DNA of 64,000 nucleotides from Sulfurirhabdus autotrophica (GTDB lineage: Bacteria; Pseudomonadota; Gammaproteobacteria; Burkholderiales; SMCO01), in NCBI RefSeq assembly GCF_004346685.1, contig NZ_SMCO01000001.1, forward strand, positions 620,001 to 684,000, given 5' to 3'. The notes beneath the pieces are model-generated. The model had not been told where the DNA came from and made no database searches. It saw only the letters and a program-made list of their open reading frames with translations. Shown here piece after piece: positions 8,655 to 17,248 of this stretch; position 1 is the stretch's first letter, and each line of letters begins with the position of its first letter. The position numbers were made by a program, and so were the translations under genes.

Positions 8655-9065
8655 CTAATTGGCTTGAGCAGTGACGCCATCTTCTACGTCTTCTATGTAT
8701 ATCTGTGTTTCTGTCCACTCTTCTCTATGCGCCTTAATTACCGACCAGATACCCCATGGCACAACAATAATAAACATAATTGCCCACAATGCCAAAACGC
8801 CGTGCCAGTTACCAAAAAGCTCATAGATTGGTGAACCAAATGGCACCATGAACCCAGCCACCCCATAAAAGCGATAACCGGCCCATCTATTATATTCAGC
8901 CACTTTTTTGTTTGGATGATAGGCTATTGATGCATAAACGAAGATTGAAACTGCAATCCAAATCATGAGCAATGGCGCAATGAGAACGGCAAGTATGCTG
9001 CCAATGTTAAATGCCTGTGACGCAAGGCGCGAATCTTTAGCCAAAATATTTGTTTTACTACCCAC
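8655..9065 (-). CDS. small membrane protein, unknown
   Basis: A 136-residue protein with three likely transmembrane helices (about 20-45, 68-82 and 88-110) and an acidic C-terminal tail. It starts at GTG 9065 with an excellent AGGAGG site. It converges with the thioredoxin-NnrS fusion (12 nt apart at the 3' ends) and diverges from the 9316 gene across the predicted NsrR operator. I do not recognise the family. Position suggests membership of the same nitrosative-stress neighbourhood. Confidence 0.65.
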   Translation of the reverse strand: MGSKTNILAKDSRLASQAFNIGSILAVLIAPLLMIWIAVSIFVYASIAYHPNKKVAEYNRWAGYRFYGVAGFMVPFGSPIYELFGNWHGVLALWAIMFIIVVPWGIWSVIKAHREEWTETQIYIEDVEDGVTAQAN

Positions 9066-9177
9066 TTACAACCTCCTGAATAAATCAAAAAAGCAGCACT
9101 ACTGAAATTTATACTGTCCCAACTTTTCCATCTAACGAATGTAAAAATTTAGAACAACCATTTATAATAAATATCAA

Positions 9178-9200
9178 AAGGTGTATTATAAATACATCTA
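9178..9200. promoter_or_regulatory. predicted NsrR-type operator
   Basis: The 19-bp core GGTGTATTATAAATACATC (9180-9198) matches the proteobacterial NsrR consensus GATGYATTTNAAATRCATC with about two mismatches, and is an imperfect palindrome. It lies in the divergent region between the 9065 and 9316 starts. NsrR is an Fe-S repressor relieved by nitric oxide. No nsrR gene is visible in the window. Confidence 0.6.
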
Positions 9201-9315
9201 ATTGGAAGTCAAACAGACAAATTCACTTTCAAGCATACTCGGAGGATTAAATATGCGTTTGTTATCACCCGAATCACCGATAAACATTAAGTCAAAATCC
9301 TGGCAGGAGATAAAC

Positions 9316-9804
9316 ATGTATACACAATGGAAAAAAATTTCGGCAATGCTGTCCGCTACCCTAATGTTAAGTGCGAGTGTGTTGACAGCCTTGGCGCAGG
9401 ATCACAATCATTCAAACAATGATTCACCAGCGCAACTCACGCTCAACCACGGTCAGAAATGGAACAGTGATGCCAACCTGCGCCTGGGAATGAGCCGCAT
9501 CCGCGATGCGCTGAGTTCGGAAATGCTGTCTATACAGTCAGGTAACACAACCGCGGAGCAATACCAAGTTCTGTCAAAGCGAATAAAAGTCCAGATTACT
9601 TTTATGGTGCAGAACTGCAAGCTGGATCGAGAAGCGGATGACATGCTCCATCTCATACTGGGCGACATCATTGCCGGAACGGACAACATGATAGGACAAG
9701 GCAACGATAATGCCCGTAAAGGCGCGAAAAAGATCGCTTACGCCCTGGACAATTATGGTACCTATTTTGCTCATCCTGGCTGGTACGGGGTGAAAGCTCC
9801 TTAG
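9316..9804 (+). CDS. small periplasmic, mainly helical protein
   Basis: A 162-residue protein with a signal peptide (KISAMLSATLMLSASVLTALAQD), so about 140 residues in the periplasm. The mature part looks all-helical, with conserved-looking stretches RLGMSRIRDAL, FMVQNCKLDREADDMLH and a C-terminal FAHPGWYG. The four-helix, cytochrome b562-like appearance is an impression only, and no CXXCH haem site is present. The ATG at 9316 has AGGAGA upstream; longer in-frame starts lack one. It is downstream of the predicted NsrR site and just upstream of a small protein and a hemerythrin-like gene, so a role in NO or metal stress is inferred. Confidence 0.7.
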   Translation: MYTQWKKISAMLSATLMLSASVLTALAQDHNHSNNDSPAQLTLNHGQKWNSDANLRLGMSRIRDALSSEMLSIQSGNTTAEQYQVLSKRIKVQITFMVQNCKLDREADDMLHLILGDIIAGTDNMIGQGNDNARKGAKKIAYALDNYGTYFAHPGWYGVKAP

Positions 9805-9841
9805 GGGGACATCATCTCAATCCTCAATTTTGGAAAAGATC

Positions 9842-10024
9842 ATGACTAATAATGACCAAAACAACCTTTTACAACATATCCGTGAAAGCCTGGAAAACAT
9901 TTATGCCAAGGAAAGTCCCGAGAAGAAACGCATTCGCCAGCTGAATAGAGTACAACTTGAAATCGCAGGCTCTGGGGAGTGGGACGACCCATTCGGAAGG
10001 CCCGTTCACCAAAAGACGCGTTGA
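9842..10024 (+). CDS. small hypothetical protein
   Basis: A 60-residue hydrophilic protein (helix-rich HIRESLENIYAKESPEKKRIRQLNR, then GSGEWDDPFGRP). The ATG at 9842 follows GGAAAAG. It lies 37 nt after the periplasmic protein gene and 120 nt before the hemerythrin-like gene, in the same direction, and so is likely in one transcription unit. Family not recognised. Confidence 0.5.
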   Translation: MTNNDQNNLLQHIRESLENIYAKESPEKKRIRQLNRVQLEIAGSGEWDDPFGRPVHQKTR

Positions 10025-10144
10025 AAGTAAAGAATTTATCCAGCATCAGGCAACACTTTGATGTAATTTCTGTTAATACAATGCAGTCAAAGTTGATAGC
10101 GGACAATCCGGAAATGCATGTAAAAAAGCCCGTATAAGAGCCGA

Positions 10145-10465
10145 ATGAAACGAAACCCAACCCTGCAACCTTTATCGCGAGATCACCATGCCGCTCTTTC
10201 TTTGGGAAAGGCTTGTCAGAGCGCAGCTCTATCATGCAATGAAGCAACGGTGAGCCAAACCTACCAGCGTGCCATCACGGCGTTCTCGAAAGAGCTGGAT
10301 CCGCATTTTCAGATTGAAGAGCAGACATTACTGCCACTACTAAACACTGCTGATGGTTTGAACAGAAACGATATCGATGCACTAAACAACTTTGGAAAAT
10401 GTTTAACTGCTCACGTGCGCTTTGAGGAACGTGAACTTTTCCCGGTAATTGAAAGCTTGTTGTAG
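10145..10465 (+). CDS. hemerythrin-like (HHE) cation-binding protein
   Basis: A 106-residue four-helix protein with the di-iron ligand pattern of HHE/hemerythrin domains: His14/His15, HFQIEE (His54, Glu58) and HVRFEE (His90, Glu94). Related proteins (DnrN/YtfE-like or stand-alone HHE) bind O2 or NO, or repair Fe-S clusters after nitrosative damage. The N-terminal ScdA-type domain of YtfE is absent. Its place after an NsrR-type operator and a periplasmic gene supports NO-linked expression. Confidence 0.88.
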   Translation: MKRNPTLQPLSRDHHAALSLGKACQSAALSCNEATVSQTYQRAITAFSKELDPHFQIEEQTLLPLLNTADGLNRNDIDALNNFGKCLTAHVRFEERELFPVIESLL

Positions 10466-10570
10466 CTGGTGCTTAGTTACCTTCTCATTCATTCCCTGCC
10501 ATACACAATCCAATGATCAATGATAATTCTGAATAAATACGATACTTTTAACTTACGCCCTCGCACCAAC

Positions 10571-11308
10571 TCATACGGTAGCGGTTTGAACTGGTGAGTG
10601 AGTATGACGTACTGCCATGTGATAAATCTGAAGCAGATCTTCTTCAGTGACGTCAATAAACGAATCCATCTCAGACAAGGCATAAACAAGATCGCTGTGG
10701 GCGATCATGCATTTCTCGGAAGGGGCATCGCACGCAACTTTTGAAACATCAACCGGTACGGAAAGCCATTCCGGATAACGGCGCCAGCGAAAAGGGTAGT
10801 TGGCGGCAACCGCAACAATCAGAATGATCAGCACATTGACCAGTACGGGCGTAACCATAAACCAATAGCCCAAGGCACGAATCGGCTCGCCTCCCATTAC
10901 GGCCACCAGAGACGTGGCTCCGCCCGGTGGATGGAGACAATGCAGGTAATGCATAGCAGCAATAGACAAAGCAACTGCCAGAGCCCCGGCATAAAGCGGA
11001 TTGGCCAGCAGTTTGGCGCAAGTAATGCCGATGAAGGCCGACACCAGGTGTCCACCTAATAGCGACCAAGGCTGAGAGAGAGGGCTGTGGGGCGTTGCGA
11101 AGAGCAGCACGGCTGATGCCCCCATAGAAGCAACGACTAAAGCTGCACCATGGAAATCGAGAATCCGACCGCTGACAAGTAATACCAGCAAAATCCCCAC
11201 AAATCCTCCAACTGTTGAAATCAGCTTTTCTGCATGACTGGCTGGATGCGGGTCATGACTACGAAGTTGCATCCAGATGCGCTGCATGATGGTCGAAACT
11301 ATTTTCAT
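10571..11308 (-). CDS. HPP family integral membrane protein
   Basis: A 245-residue protein with about five membrane helices in residues 30-180. It carries the family signature HPPGGATSLVAVMGG (residues 126-140), then a soluble C-terminal tail of about 65 residues. Plant HPP-family members move nitrite, which would fit the nitrogen-oxide neighbourhood, but the bacterial substrate is not established. It is divergently transcribed from the LysR regulator at 11462, with a palindromic operator between them, so the regulator probably controls it. Confidence 0.85.
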   Translation of the reverse strand: MKIVSTIMQRIWMQLRSHDPHPASHAEKLISTVGGFVGILLVLLVSGRILDFHGAALVVASMGASAVLLFATPHSPLSQPWSLLGGHLVSAFIGITCAKLLANPLYAGALAVALSIAAMHYLHCLHPPGGATSLVAVMGGEPIRALGYWFMVTPVLVNVLIILIVAVAANYPFRWRRYPEWLSVPVDVSKVACDAPSEKCMIAHSDLVYALSEMDSFIDVTEEDLLQIYHMAVRHTHSPVQTATV

Positions 11309-11426
11309 ACGTTCCCCTTAAGTAAGTAAATAATCTTGTAAGAACACATATATTTTTTCTTTGATGAGAAACCACGCATCTAGAGTAAGTTTTAATTAAA
11401 CATTTAACAAACGATATTTTTTGGTA

Positions 11427-11453
11427 TTATCTATCGGTAAATTCGATAGATAA
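11427..11453. promoter_or_regulatory. LysR-type operator between the HPP gene and its divergent regulator
   Basis: A perfect 10-bp inverted repeat TTATCTATCG / CGATAGATAA has a 7-nt spacer. Its centre contains ATC-N9-GAT and the T-N11-A core expected of LysR-type regulators. It ends 8 nt before the regulator ATG, so binding would block its own translation start region and could activate the divergent HPP gene. Confidence 0.75.
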
Positions 11454-11461
11454 GGTAGATT

Positions 11462-12349
11462 ATGGAAATTGAATTCGCCCGAACTTTTCTTGCTGTCGCT
11501 GCTGCCGGTAATTTTGTAGGTGCTGCGCAGCGCCTGTACATTACTCAATCCACCGTAAGCGCTCGCATCCAGACATTGGAGAAACAACTGGGTACCACTC
11601 TGTTTCGGCGCGGTCGAAGCGGCGCAGAACTCACGCCAGCTGGACGTCGTTTTCTGCGACATGCCAAAACGCTGGTACAGACGATGGAGCAAGCCAAACA
11701 CGATGTCGGCCTTCCTGCCGGATTCCGTGGAAGCCTCACCCTAAGCGGGCGCATCGCTTTATGGGATGGTTTTTTGCCGCAATGGGTGGGAAGGATGAGA
11801 GAGACATATCCCGATATTTCCCTGCGGCTGGAAATCGGCTTTGAGGAAGGCATTATGCAAGGTTTAGTTCAGGGCACAGTAGATGTTGGGGTAATGTATA
11901 CGCCAGAAAGTCGCCCCGGTTTGGGAGTTGAACGACTCTTCGAAGAAGTGCTCGTGCTAGTTGCCTCTGATCCCTCAAGAGCGTGGCCAGATCCAGGCTA
12001 TATTCACATGGATTGGGGATCAGAATTCCATTCTCAATTTACAACAAGTTTTCCAGAAATGGCGCCACCAGCAATCACTGCTAACATAGGCTGGTTGGTG
12101 ATGCAGCAAATTCTCCATTGTGGAGGCTCAGGATATTTCCCCATGCGTATCACTCGGGACCTGATTGAACAGGGTCAATTGTGGTTGGTTCCTCATTGCC
12201 CTTCATTTTCACTCCCTGCATACATGGTATTCCCAGTAGATCGACAAGAAGAAGTCTTGTTGAATGCACTTAATAGCTTACGCGCTCTTAGCCTGGAGGA
12301 ACGCACCGCCAGCAAGAAAAGCTTGCGGACAACGAGCATCAAAGTATGA
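11462..12349 (+). CDS. LysR family transcriptional regulator
   Basis: A 295-residue protein. The N-terminal winged helix-turn-helix (AQRLYITQSTVSARIQTLEK, about residues 22-41) is followed by TPAGRRFL and a periplasmic-binding-like effector domain (about 90-285). Divergent transcription from the HPP membrane gene and the inverted repeat just before the ATG indicate autoregulation and control of that neighbour. The ligand cannot be deduced. AAGG lies about 8 nt upstream of the start. Confidence 0.92.
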   Translation: MEIEFARTFLAVAAAGNFVGAAQRLYITQSTVSARIQTLEKQLGTTLFRRGRSGAELTPAGRRFLRHAKTLVQTMEQAKHDVGLPAGFRGSLTLSGRIALWDGFLPQWVGRMRETYPDISLRLEIGFEEGIMQGLVQGTVDVGVMYTPESRPGLGVERLFEEVLVLVASDPSRAWPDPGYIHMDWGSEFHSQFTTSFPEMAPPAITANIGWLVMQQILHCGGSGYFPMRITRDLIEQGQLWLVPHCPSFSLPAYMVFPVDRQEEVLLNALNSLRALSLEERTASKKSLRTTSIKV

Positions 12350-12542
12350 CCCTCTTACCTAGGAAAAATATTTCATCACATTGTGTACGCCATGCATTTT
12401 AAATAAATCAAACGACGCTCTCAAATGAGGCCAGATACGATCAATTTACCAAATTGAAAACTGCACTGGAGTTGGCAACACCATCAGTAAAACCTGGAGA
12501 AATATCAGATTAAGTCGTGACTATTACACCCAACCTGCCAAA

Positions 12543-13550
12543 CTACGGCAAAATCCTGGCTAAACGAAATCCAAAGCCGTATCCATAACGGTACGCTGGA
12601 ACTGACCAGAAGCGATAGGTCGCGCTGTGGTCCTGTGGCTCGCTGTTCCATGAACCGCCTCGAAGCACGCGCTTCACGCCATCCCCTGACCATGCGCTAC
12701 CATCCGTAGGTGCGCCTTTGTAGCTATCGTGATAGCTGTCCTCCACCCATTCCCAGACGTTGCCGCTCATGTCAAATAAGCCAAACGCATTCGCCTGTTT
12801 ACGACCTACTGGCTGGGTTGTGGTGGGGCTATTTTCGTCAAACCATGCCACGCTGTCCAGATAGTCACCGCCGCAATAGGGATGTTGTTTTCCCGCATGG
12901 CATGCGTATTCCCATTCCGCCTCAGTTGGCAGCCTGTAGTGCTGGCCGGTCTTGGCGTTAAGCTTCTGGATGAAAGCTTGTGCATCGTTCCAACTGATGG
13001 TTTCCACAGGGCAGTCCTCACCACAGTTAGTAAACGTGCTCGGGTTGTTACCCATGATCATGCGCCATTGACGTTGGGTGACTTCAGTCTTGCTCAAAGC
13101 AAAGGGCTTGGCGATGGTGATGCGATGGAGAGGTCTTTCATTAGTGAAACTATCGTTTGAGCCCATCATGAAACTGCCCGCAGGAATGGTCACCATCGCA
13201 TCAGCAATTTGGGCAAGAATTTTTGCGTCTTCACGGTTCTGCGCGTCTTTACTCATGCGCGCTGTAGACAGTACCGCTTCAATTTTCTTCAGCACGCCTT
13301 CACCGATGCTGACATCCTGCTCAAAAACACGTTCGTATGATGCTTCCAGAGTTTTAAAAACCCGCAGAGTGTACTTCCCTTCCGCGACAGTCATGCTTAT
13401 AGGGCAAACACCTTTGAACTCGCCGTTGATTTGGACTTTCGCGCCGACGTCATCACTCTTACAAGTGATGCGCAGTTCTGAAGCAGAAACACTCACTGAA
13501 GTAATAGTAGCCAATAAATAAAGAATTAACGAGATCAGACTTACTTTCAT
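12543..13550 (-). CDS. exported PEGA plus formylglycine-generating-enzyme-like (SUMF1) protein
   Basis: A 335-residue protein. It has a signal peptide (KVSLISLILYLLATITSVSVSAS) and a short PEGA-type beta domain (about residues 25-95, INGEFKGVCPISMTV). A C-terminal FGE-sulfatase/SUMF1 domain spans about 120-334, with MVTIPAGSFMMGS, RLPTEAEWEYACHAG, GLFDMSGNVWEWVED, RVLRGGSWN and a closing GFRLA. Many such domains are not true formylglycine synthases but binding or accessory proteins. Exported PEGA-FGE proteins often accompany secretion or signalling systems. No sulfatase is adjacent. The start at 13550 has AGAGG, and a longer in-frame start lacks one. Confidence 0.88.
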   Translation of the reverse strand: MKVSLISLILYLLATITSVSVSASELRITCKSDDVGAKVQINGEFKGVCPISMTVAEGKYTLRVFKTLEASYERVFEQDVSIGEGVLKKIEAVLSTARMSKDAQNREDAKILAQIADAMVTIPAGSFMMGSNDSFTNERPLHRITIAKPFALSKTEVTQRQWRMIMGNNPSTFTNCGEDCPVETISWNDAQAFIQKLNAKTGQHYRLPTEAEWEYACHAGKQHPYCGGDYLDSVAWFDENSPTTTQPVGRKQANAFGLFDMSGNVWEWVEDSYHDSYKGAPTDGSAWSGDGVKRVLRGGSWNSEPQDHSATYRFWSVPAYRYGYGFGFRLARILP

Positions 13551-13699
13551 TATTGCCTCTATCAAATTAAATACAATTCTCTTTAACTGCAATATGTATC
13601 AATAAAAACTGCTACCAGCATTCTGAAGAATAACAATTAGCCTTACAAGTGCAGTTAATTGCCTATACGGCTTGAACTGCCTTGGGAAGAAAATTGCAT

Positions 13700-13725
13700 A
13701 AAAAAGCCCGGCAGATGCCGGGCTT
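13700..13725 (-). terminator. intrinsic terminator of the exported phosphoesterase gene
   Basis: A perfect 10-bp inverted repeat AAGCCCGGCA / TGCCGGGCTT with a 2-nt centre is followed on the minus strand by six T residues. It lies 24 nt beyond the stop at 13750. Confidence 0.9.
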
Positions 13726-13749
13726 AAATCCACATCTAACTGGAGTAAA

Positions 13750-15738
13750 TTACAGCGGTGCTGCCGGGCAAGTTGCTGCTGTGGCACCTCTCAATGGCTG
13801 GATCGTCTTGAACGAGTACGGGTTAACGTTTGGTAACCGTTTCACGTTGAGACGGTGCAGTGGCAGATTGGCTACCGACACCAAACCGCCAATACCACCA
13901 GAAGCACTAGGCGCCCGCAGATAGTTCACTACGGCCTCACTGATATCGAGCAGGTCAGTGCTGGTTGGTAATGTGTAAGCAACAGTAGTGACACCGGTAG
14001 TTGCGTTGTAAGTAGGTACGGCTACATCTACAACTGTGCCATCGGTCTTGACCGTTTGAATCAAGCGACCCCGGCATGGTGCACAGTTGTTTATGGTACC
14101 TGGATCATCGTTATACCAGTAGCCAGCCACGCTATAGCCGGCAGCTCCACTGAAGCAAGCTTGAGTAGCGGCATTATACTTATCAGAGATGTTCACTGGA
14201 TTACCACCCACTTTCATGTTGGTCGCACGATCCACTGCTCCGGTTGCCCCATCGATACCATATCCTGCACAGGCATCCAGATCGTAGCTCACATTGCTGT
14301 AACCAAATAACCAACCGCCCGTCCATTTTGTTGCGTCAGCATTGAATGTACCGTCGCTTGCATTTTCAGCCTGGAACTTAAGGTCATAGCCGCATGCCTT
14401 AGGCGAACGACCCACCTTGGCAGCAATCGGGATGTAGTGGTAGATATCCTGCATCGTGATCGCTGAACCAACAGGAATATGCGTGCCGTAACGGAAGCCA
14501 CGCAACGCTGCCGCATCAGAACCTGCAGACCAGCGCATAGCGTCAGCTATCAGGTCGTGCGAGGAACCTTCCACCACGCCAGCCATGTCTTCGTCCATGA
14601 AGTTGGAACGATGCAGGGCCACGTTGGAGTAAGCGACAACCTCATCAATTGGACGCAGCAAAGTAGTGGTATTGCCACCCACGGTTACAGCCTGACCAGG
14701 CACAAAAGTGCCCATTACAAAAGGTGTCCGCACTTGCTTGACCTTGGCAGCCACAAAACGGTTTTCACGAATGGTGTCAATGATAATGTGAGGCGTCCAT
14801 GTCCATGTGACCTTGCCGTCACCTGGCATGGTATGTCCGGCGCTCACCTGAAAATGCATTTCGCCTAGCATAGTACCGTCCTGACCTTCTTCCACAATGA
14901 GGGTGCCAGTGGGGGTTATGATCGGCTGAAGGGTTTTCTCATGCATATCCGAATTCAAGATCAAGTCAACACCAGGGTACGTCTCAGCCAGAGCAATATC
15001 ACGGCCCATTTCAAGCTCCGAGATCAACACAACCAGATCGACCTGCTCAGCACTTCGCAACTGATTGATATAACATGGCAATTCAACCTTCCCATCATTA
15101 AATAAATAGCCGGCGGTGACCGTAGGTGAAATGGCCGCGATAGCCCGAGCTGTAGTGAAACCAATAACACCTACTTTGACGCCATTCACCGTTTTAACCA
15201 TATAGGGCGGGAGAACTCGTTTGAGAGGAACACCTGACGCATTTTTTACACCGCAGACAGCAGTACTATCGGTCTGGTTAGTGTAATAGAGGTTTGCCGC
15301 CATAGCGTTCCAGTTTGCGAGCGGGGCTGTCGTACTGTTTCCCTTAAAGGTTGCTTCAAAGCGCGCTGGGCCGTATAGGAAATCCCAGTTACCAGGCGCA
15401 TGCGCGTCAACGCCGAGCATGTTGACAACGTCGATCAAAGCTTGGCCTTTTGTGAACAATGCTTCGGCAGAACCCTGAACAGTATCACCGGTATTGAAGT
15501 AGAGAGTCTTTCCAAGATTCTCTTGGCGGATTTGTTGAATGACTGTGGCCATTCGAGCCAGCCCGCCTTCCATGTGCCCGGGAGTGGAATCACTGCGGAC
15601 ATTGGCGCGTGGAACAAGGTGACCATGAATGTCACCACTATGGATAAAAACGACTTCACCGCTTCCGGCATAAGTTTGCGAGCCAATGCTAAAGCTGGCC
15701 GAAATGGCACAAGCCATTGCAAGATATTTGAGCTTCAT
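13750..15738 (-). CDS. exported metallophosphoesterase / 5'-nucleotidase (SoxB-like variant)
   Basis: A 662-residue periplasmic protein. After a signal peptide (residues 1-24), a calcineurin-like metallophosphatase domain carries SGDIHGH (Asp36, His38) and NTGDTVQGS (Asp85). The usual GNHE/DF is replaced by GNWDF (117-120), as in SoxB-type enzymes. The usual GHTH is replaced by NSDMHEKT near residue 267. A 5'-nucleotidase C-terminal domain follows, with an insertion containing several cysteines (CGYDLKF, CAGYG, NNCAPCRG). Thiosulfohydrolase, nucleotidase or another phosphoesterase activity are all possible. No sox genes are nearby. The start has AGAGGA. It is followed by a strong terminator. 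Confidence 0.82.
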   Translation of the reverse strand: MKLKYLAMACAISASFSIGSQTYAGSGEVVFIHSGDIHGHLVPRANVRSDSTPGHMEGGLARMATVIQQIRQENLGKTLYFNTGDTVQGSAEALFTKGQALIDVVNMLGVDAHAPGNWDFLYGPARFEATFKGNSTTAPLANWNAMAANLYYTNQTDSTAVCGVKNASGVPLKRVLPPYMVKTVNGVKVGVIGFTTARAIAAISPTVTAGYLFNDGKVELPCYINQLRSAEQVDLVVLISELEMGRDIALAETYPGVDLILNSDMHEKTLQPIITPTGTLIVEEGQDGTMLGEMHFQVSAGHTMPGDGKVTWTWTPHIIIDTIRENRFVAAKVKQVRTPFVMGTFVPGQAVTVGGNTTTLLRPIDEVVAYSNVALHRSNFMDEDMAGVVEGSSHDLIADAMRWSAGSDAAALRGFRYGTHIPVGSAITMQDIYHYIPIAAKVGRSPKACGYDLKFQAENASDGTFNADATKWTGGWLFGYSNVSYDLDACAGYGIDGATGAVDRATNMKVGGNPVNISDKYNAATQACFSGAAGYSVAGYWYNDDPGTINNCAPCRGRLIQTVKTDGTVVDVAVPTYNATTGVTTVAYTLPTSTDLLDISEAVVNYLRAPSASGGIGGLVSVANLPLHRLNVKRLPNVNPYSFKTIQPLRGATAATCPAAPL

Positions 15739-15783
15739 ATTCTTTAATCCTCTTGATGGTAGGAAGTAACTGCATTTATTGAG

Positions 15784-16440
15784 TTAGATATTTGACCGCC
15801 GAGCCACGCCTATCAAGCCTATCAGGCCTGACCCTAGCAGCCATGCGGCCGCAGGAACAGGGACAGCGGAAACGCTGGGGCTGAAGGTGATGTGGGCAGT
15901 TGCATGCTGTGTCATGCCTAACGAGGGGTCCTGATCAATGCAGCAATCATCCACTACAGCAGTGATACTGTAGGCCTGTCCGGGGGTGAATCCACTGATG
16001 CTGTAACTCGCAATTACGGAATACATGCCAGAGTCTGTGGCCCAATCGTTCGAGTCGAAATTATTGGCCCATTGTGTTGCAGAGGAAGAAAACATTACCT
16101 TGGAAGCATCTACTATGCCCTGATAGCTTAGTATGGGAGCATTGTTACCGCTTACGCTAGCGCCACTGAAGCTGATGGAGAGATTTGGGCTGGTTGAGAG
16201 GGCATTCCAGAATCCGACCGCGCCTGGCCCACTAACGTCACCATTCCATTGCTCGCCGTAAGCGCTCATATATTCATCAATCTTGATCTGAAAATTGCCA
16301 AGACCATCGCTTGAATACAGCGAAACATCAAGCGGTTTGTTATCGAGCATAGTGCTGCTGATATTATTTGCCAGCACACTTTGGGAACCCAATGCAAGAA
16401 GCACCACTAGCATGCCCCCCGGGATTTTTATTAGTCTCAT
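15784..16440 (-). CDS. exported VPxxA/PEP-CTERM-type protein
   Basis: A 218-residue protein with a signal peptide (RLIKIPGGMLVVLLALGSQSVLAN) and a beta-rich body of jelly-roll appearance (Gly/Ser/Asp-rich, DWATDSGMYSVIASYSISG). The C-terminal sorting signal is VPVPAAAWLLGSGLIGLIG followed by ARR. VPxxA variants of the PEP-CTERM signal are handled by exosortases. GGAGG precedes the ATG at 16440, so the longer frame reaching 16614 is not the gene. A sigma-54-like promoter lies about 140 nt upstream. The downstream phosphoesterase gene is in the same direction, 45 nt away, so co-transcription is possible. Confidence 0.82.
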   Translation of the reverse strand: MRLIKIPGGMLVVLLALGSQSVLANNISSTMLDNKPLDVSLYSSDGLGNFQIKIDEYMSAYGEQWNGDVSGPGAVGFWNALSTSPNLSISFSGASVSGNNAPILSYQGIVDASKVMFSSSATQWANNFDSNDWATDSGMYSVIASYSISGFTPGQAYSITAVVDDCCIDQDPSLGMTQHATAHITFSPSVSAVPVPAAAWLLGSGLIGLIGVARRSNI

Positions 16441-17248
16441 TATGACCTCCAATTTATATTTTAAGACTGGCTCCCGGGTTACAATCCGGAAGTCCAGCAA
16501 TTTCGTTTCCGCAATTTGTGATCTGATGCAGTCATCCCGACTCATTGTCAAATAGATGACCTCACCAATACCATCTTTAGCAAAATATGTGCCCAGAAGT
16601 GTTTTGAAAAACACAATTGTATTAAATAAAAAAACGTCATAAATAGAATGGGTTGGCGTTATCGTTTTTTGTAAACAAACTGATAAAAATATTGCCCCGC
16701 TTATTTTGATCGAGGATCGGGTAGGAATGCTGGCGAAAAAAGGGATTCTTTGCCCGAAAAGTAATTTTTTAAAATAAAAAATTGTTGGAACGTCATAATT
16801 TGAGGTGGTTATATTGTCAAAAATGCGACAAGTAGATTGTTTCTATAATGTTTTTAAACTTCATCTGCAAGCCTGGAAGTTTTTTTGATTAGCTTTACCA
16901 ATACGTGGCACAAAGATACCGTCAGGTGCTTTCCAGTTTTGTTTGCCGACGCAGAAGTTAATCAGCACGCAGTGTATAAGTTCGTCGGTAGATCAATGCA
17001 GCCATGATCCTGTGCATTGTGCGGGTTCAACACCTGAAGTGTGTAAGTCAATAAGGAAACCCATTGAATGAAATACCAGCCAAATACAGACACCATCCAG
17101 CCTTGTCCATAGGGCAATTCAATTACAGTTTGGAGCTTGCCAAATAAATTAAAGATTAAGATCACCTTGTCGCTAAATATATTAAGCACCATAAAATCCC
17201 AAAACTCTTATGAATTTCTAGTGACGCGTATGCTCAGGGGGCGACGAT
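16441..17248. other. long intergenic region, no convincing gene
   Basis: An 800-bp stretch with a sigma-54-like promoter at 16579-16595 and otherwise AT-rich. A short minus-strand frame (16962-17192, 76 codons, partly hydrophobic) has only a poor ribosome site and no recognisable family. The motif AACGTCATAA occurs twice (near 16633 and 16790), which may be chance. The leader of the AAA+ ATPase gene lies at the right end. Confidence 0.5.
16579..16595 (-). promoter_or_regulatory. predicted sigma-54 promoter of the VPxxA-CTERM gene
   Basis: On the minus strand, TGGGCAC-N5-TTGCT carries GGCAC and TTGC at the spacing required by RpoN (-24 GG, -12 GC). Transcription would begin near 16568, giving a leader of about 130 nt. 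In Zoogloea a PEP-CTERM gene is controlled by PrsK/PrsR and RpoN, which fits. No prsK or prsR is in the window. Confidence 0.55.

Noticed and set aside
12543-13550. FGE-like protein as a sulfatase-activating enzyme
   Set aside because: No sulfatase is near and most exported PEGA-FGE proteins are not shown to make formylglycine, so only a domain-level call is given.
16962-17192. 76-codon minus-strand frame in the gap before the AAA+ gene
   Set aside because: Weak ribosome site, no recognisable family, and an AT-rich context where chance frames are common.
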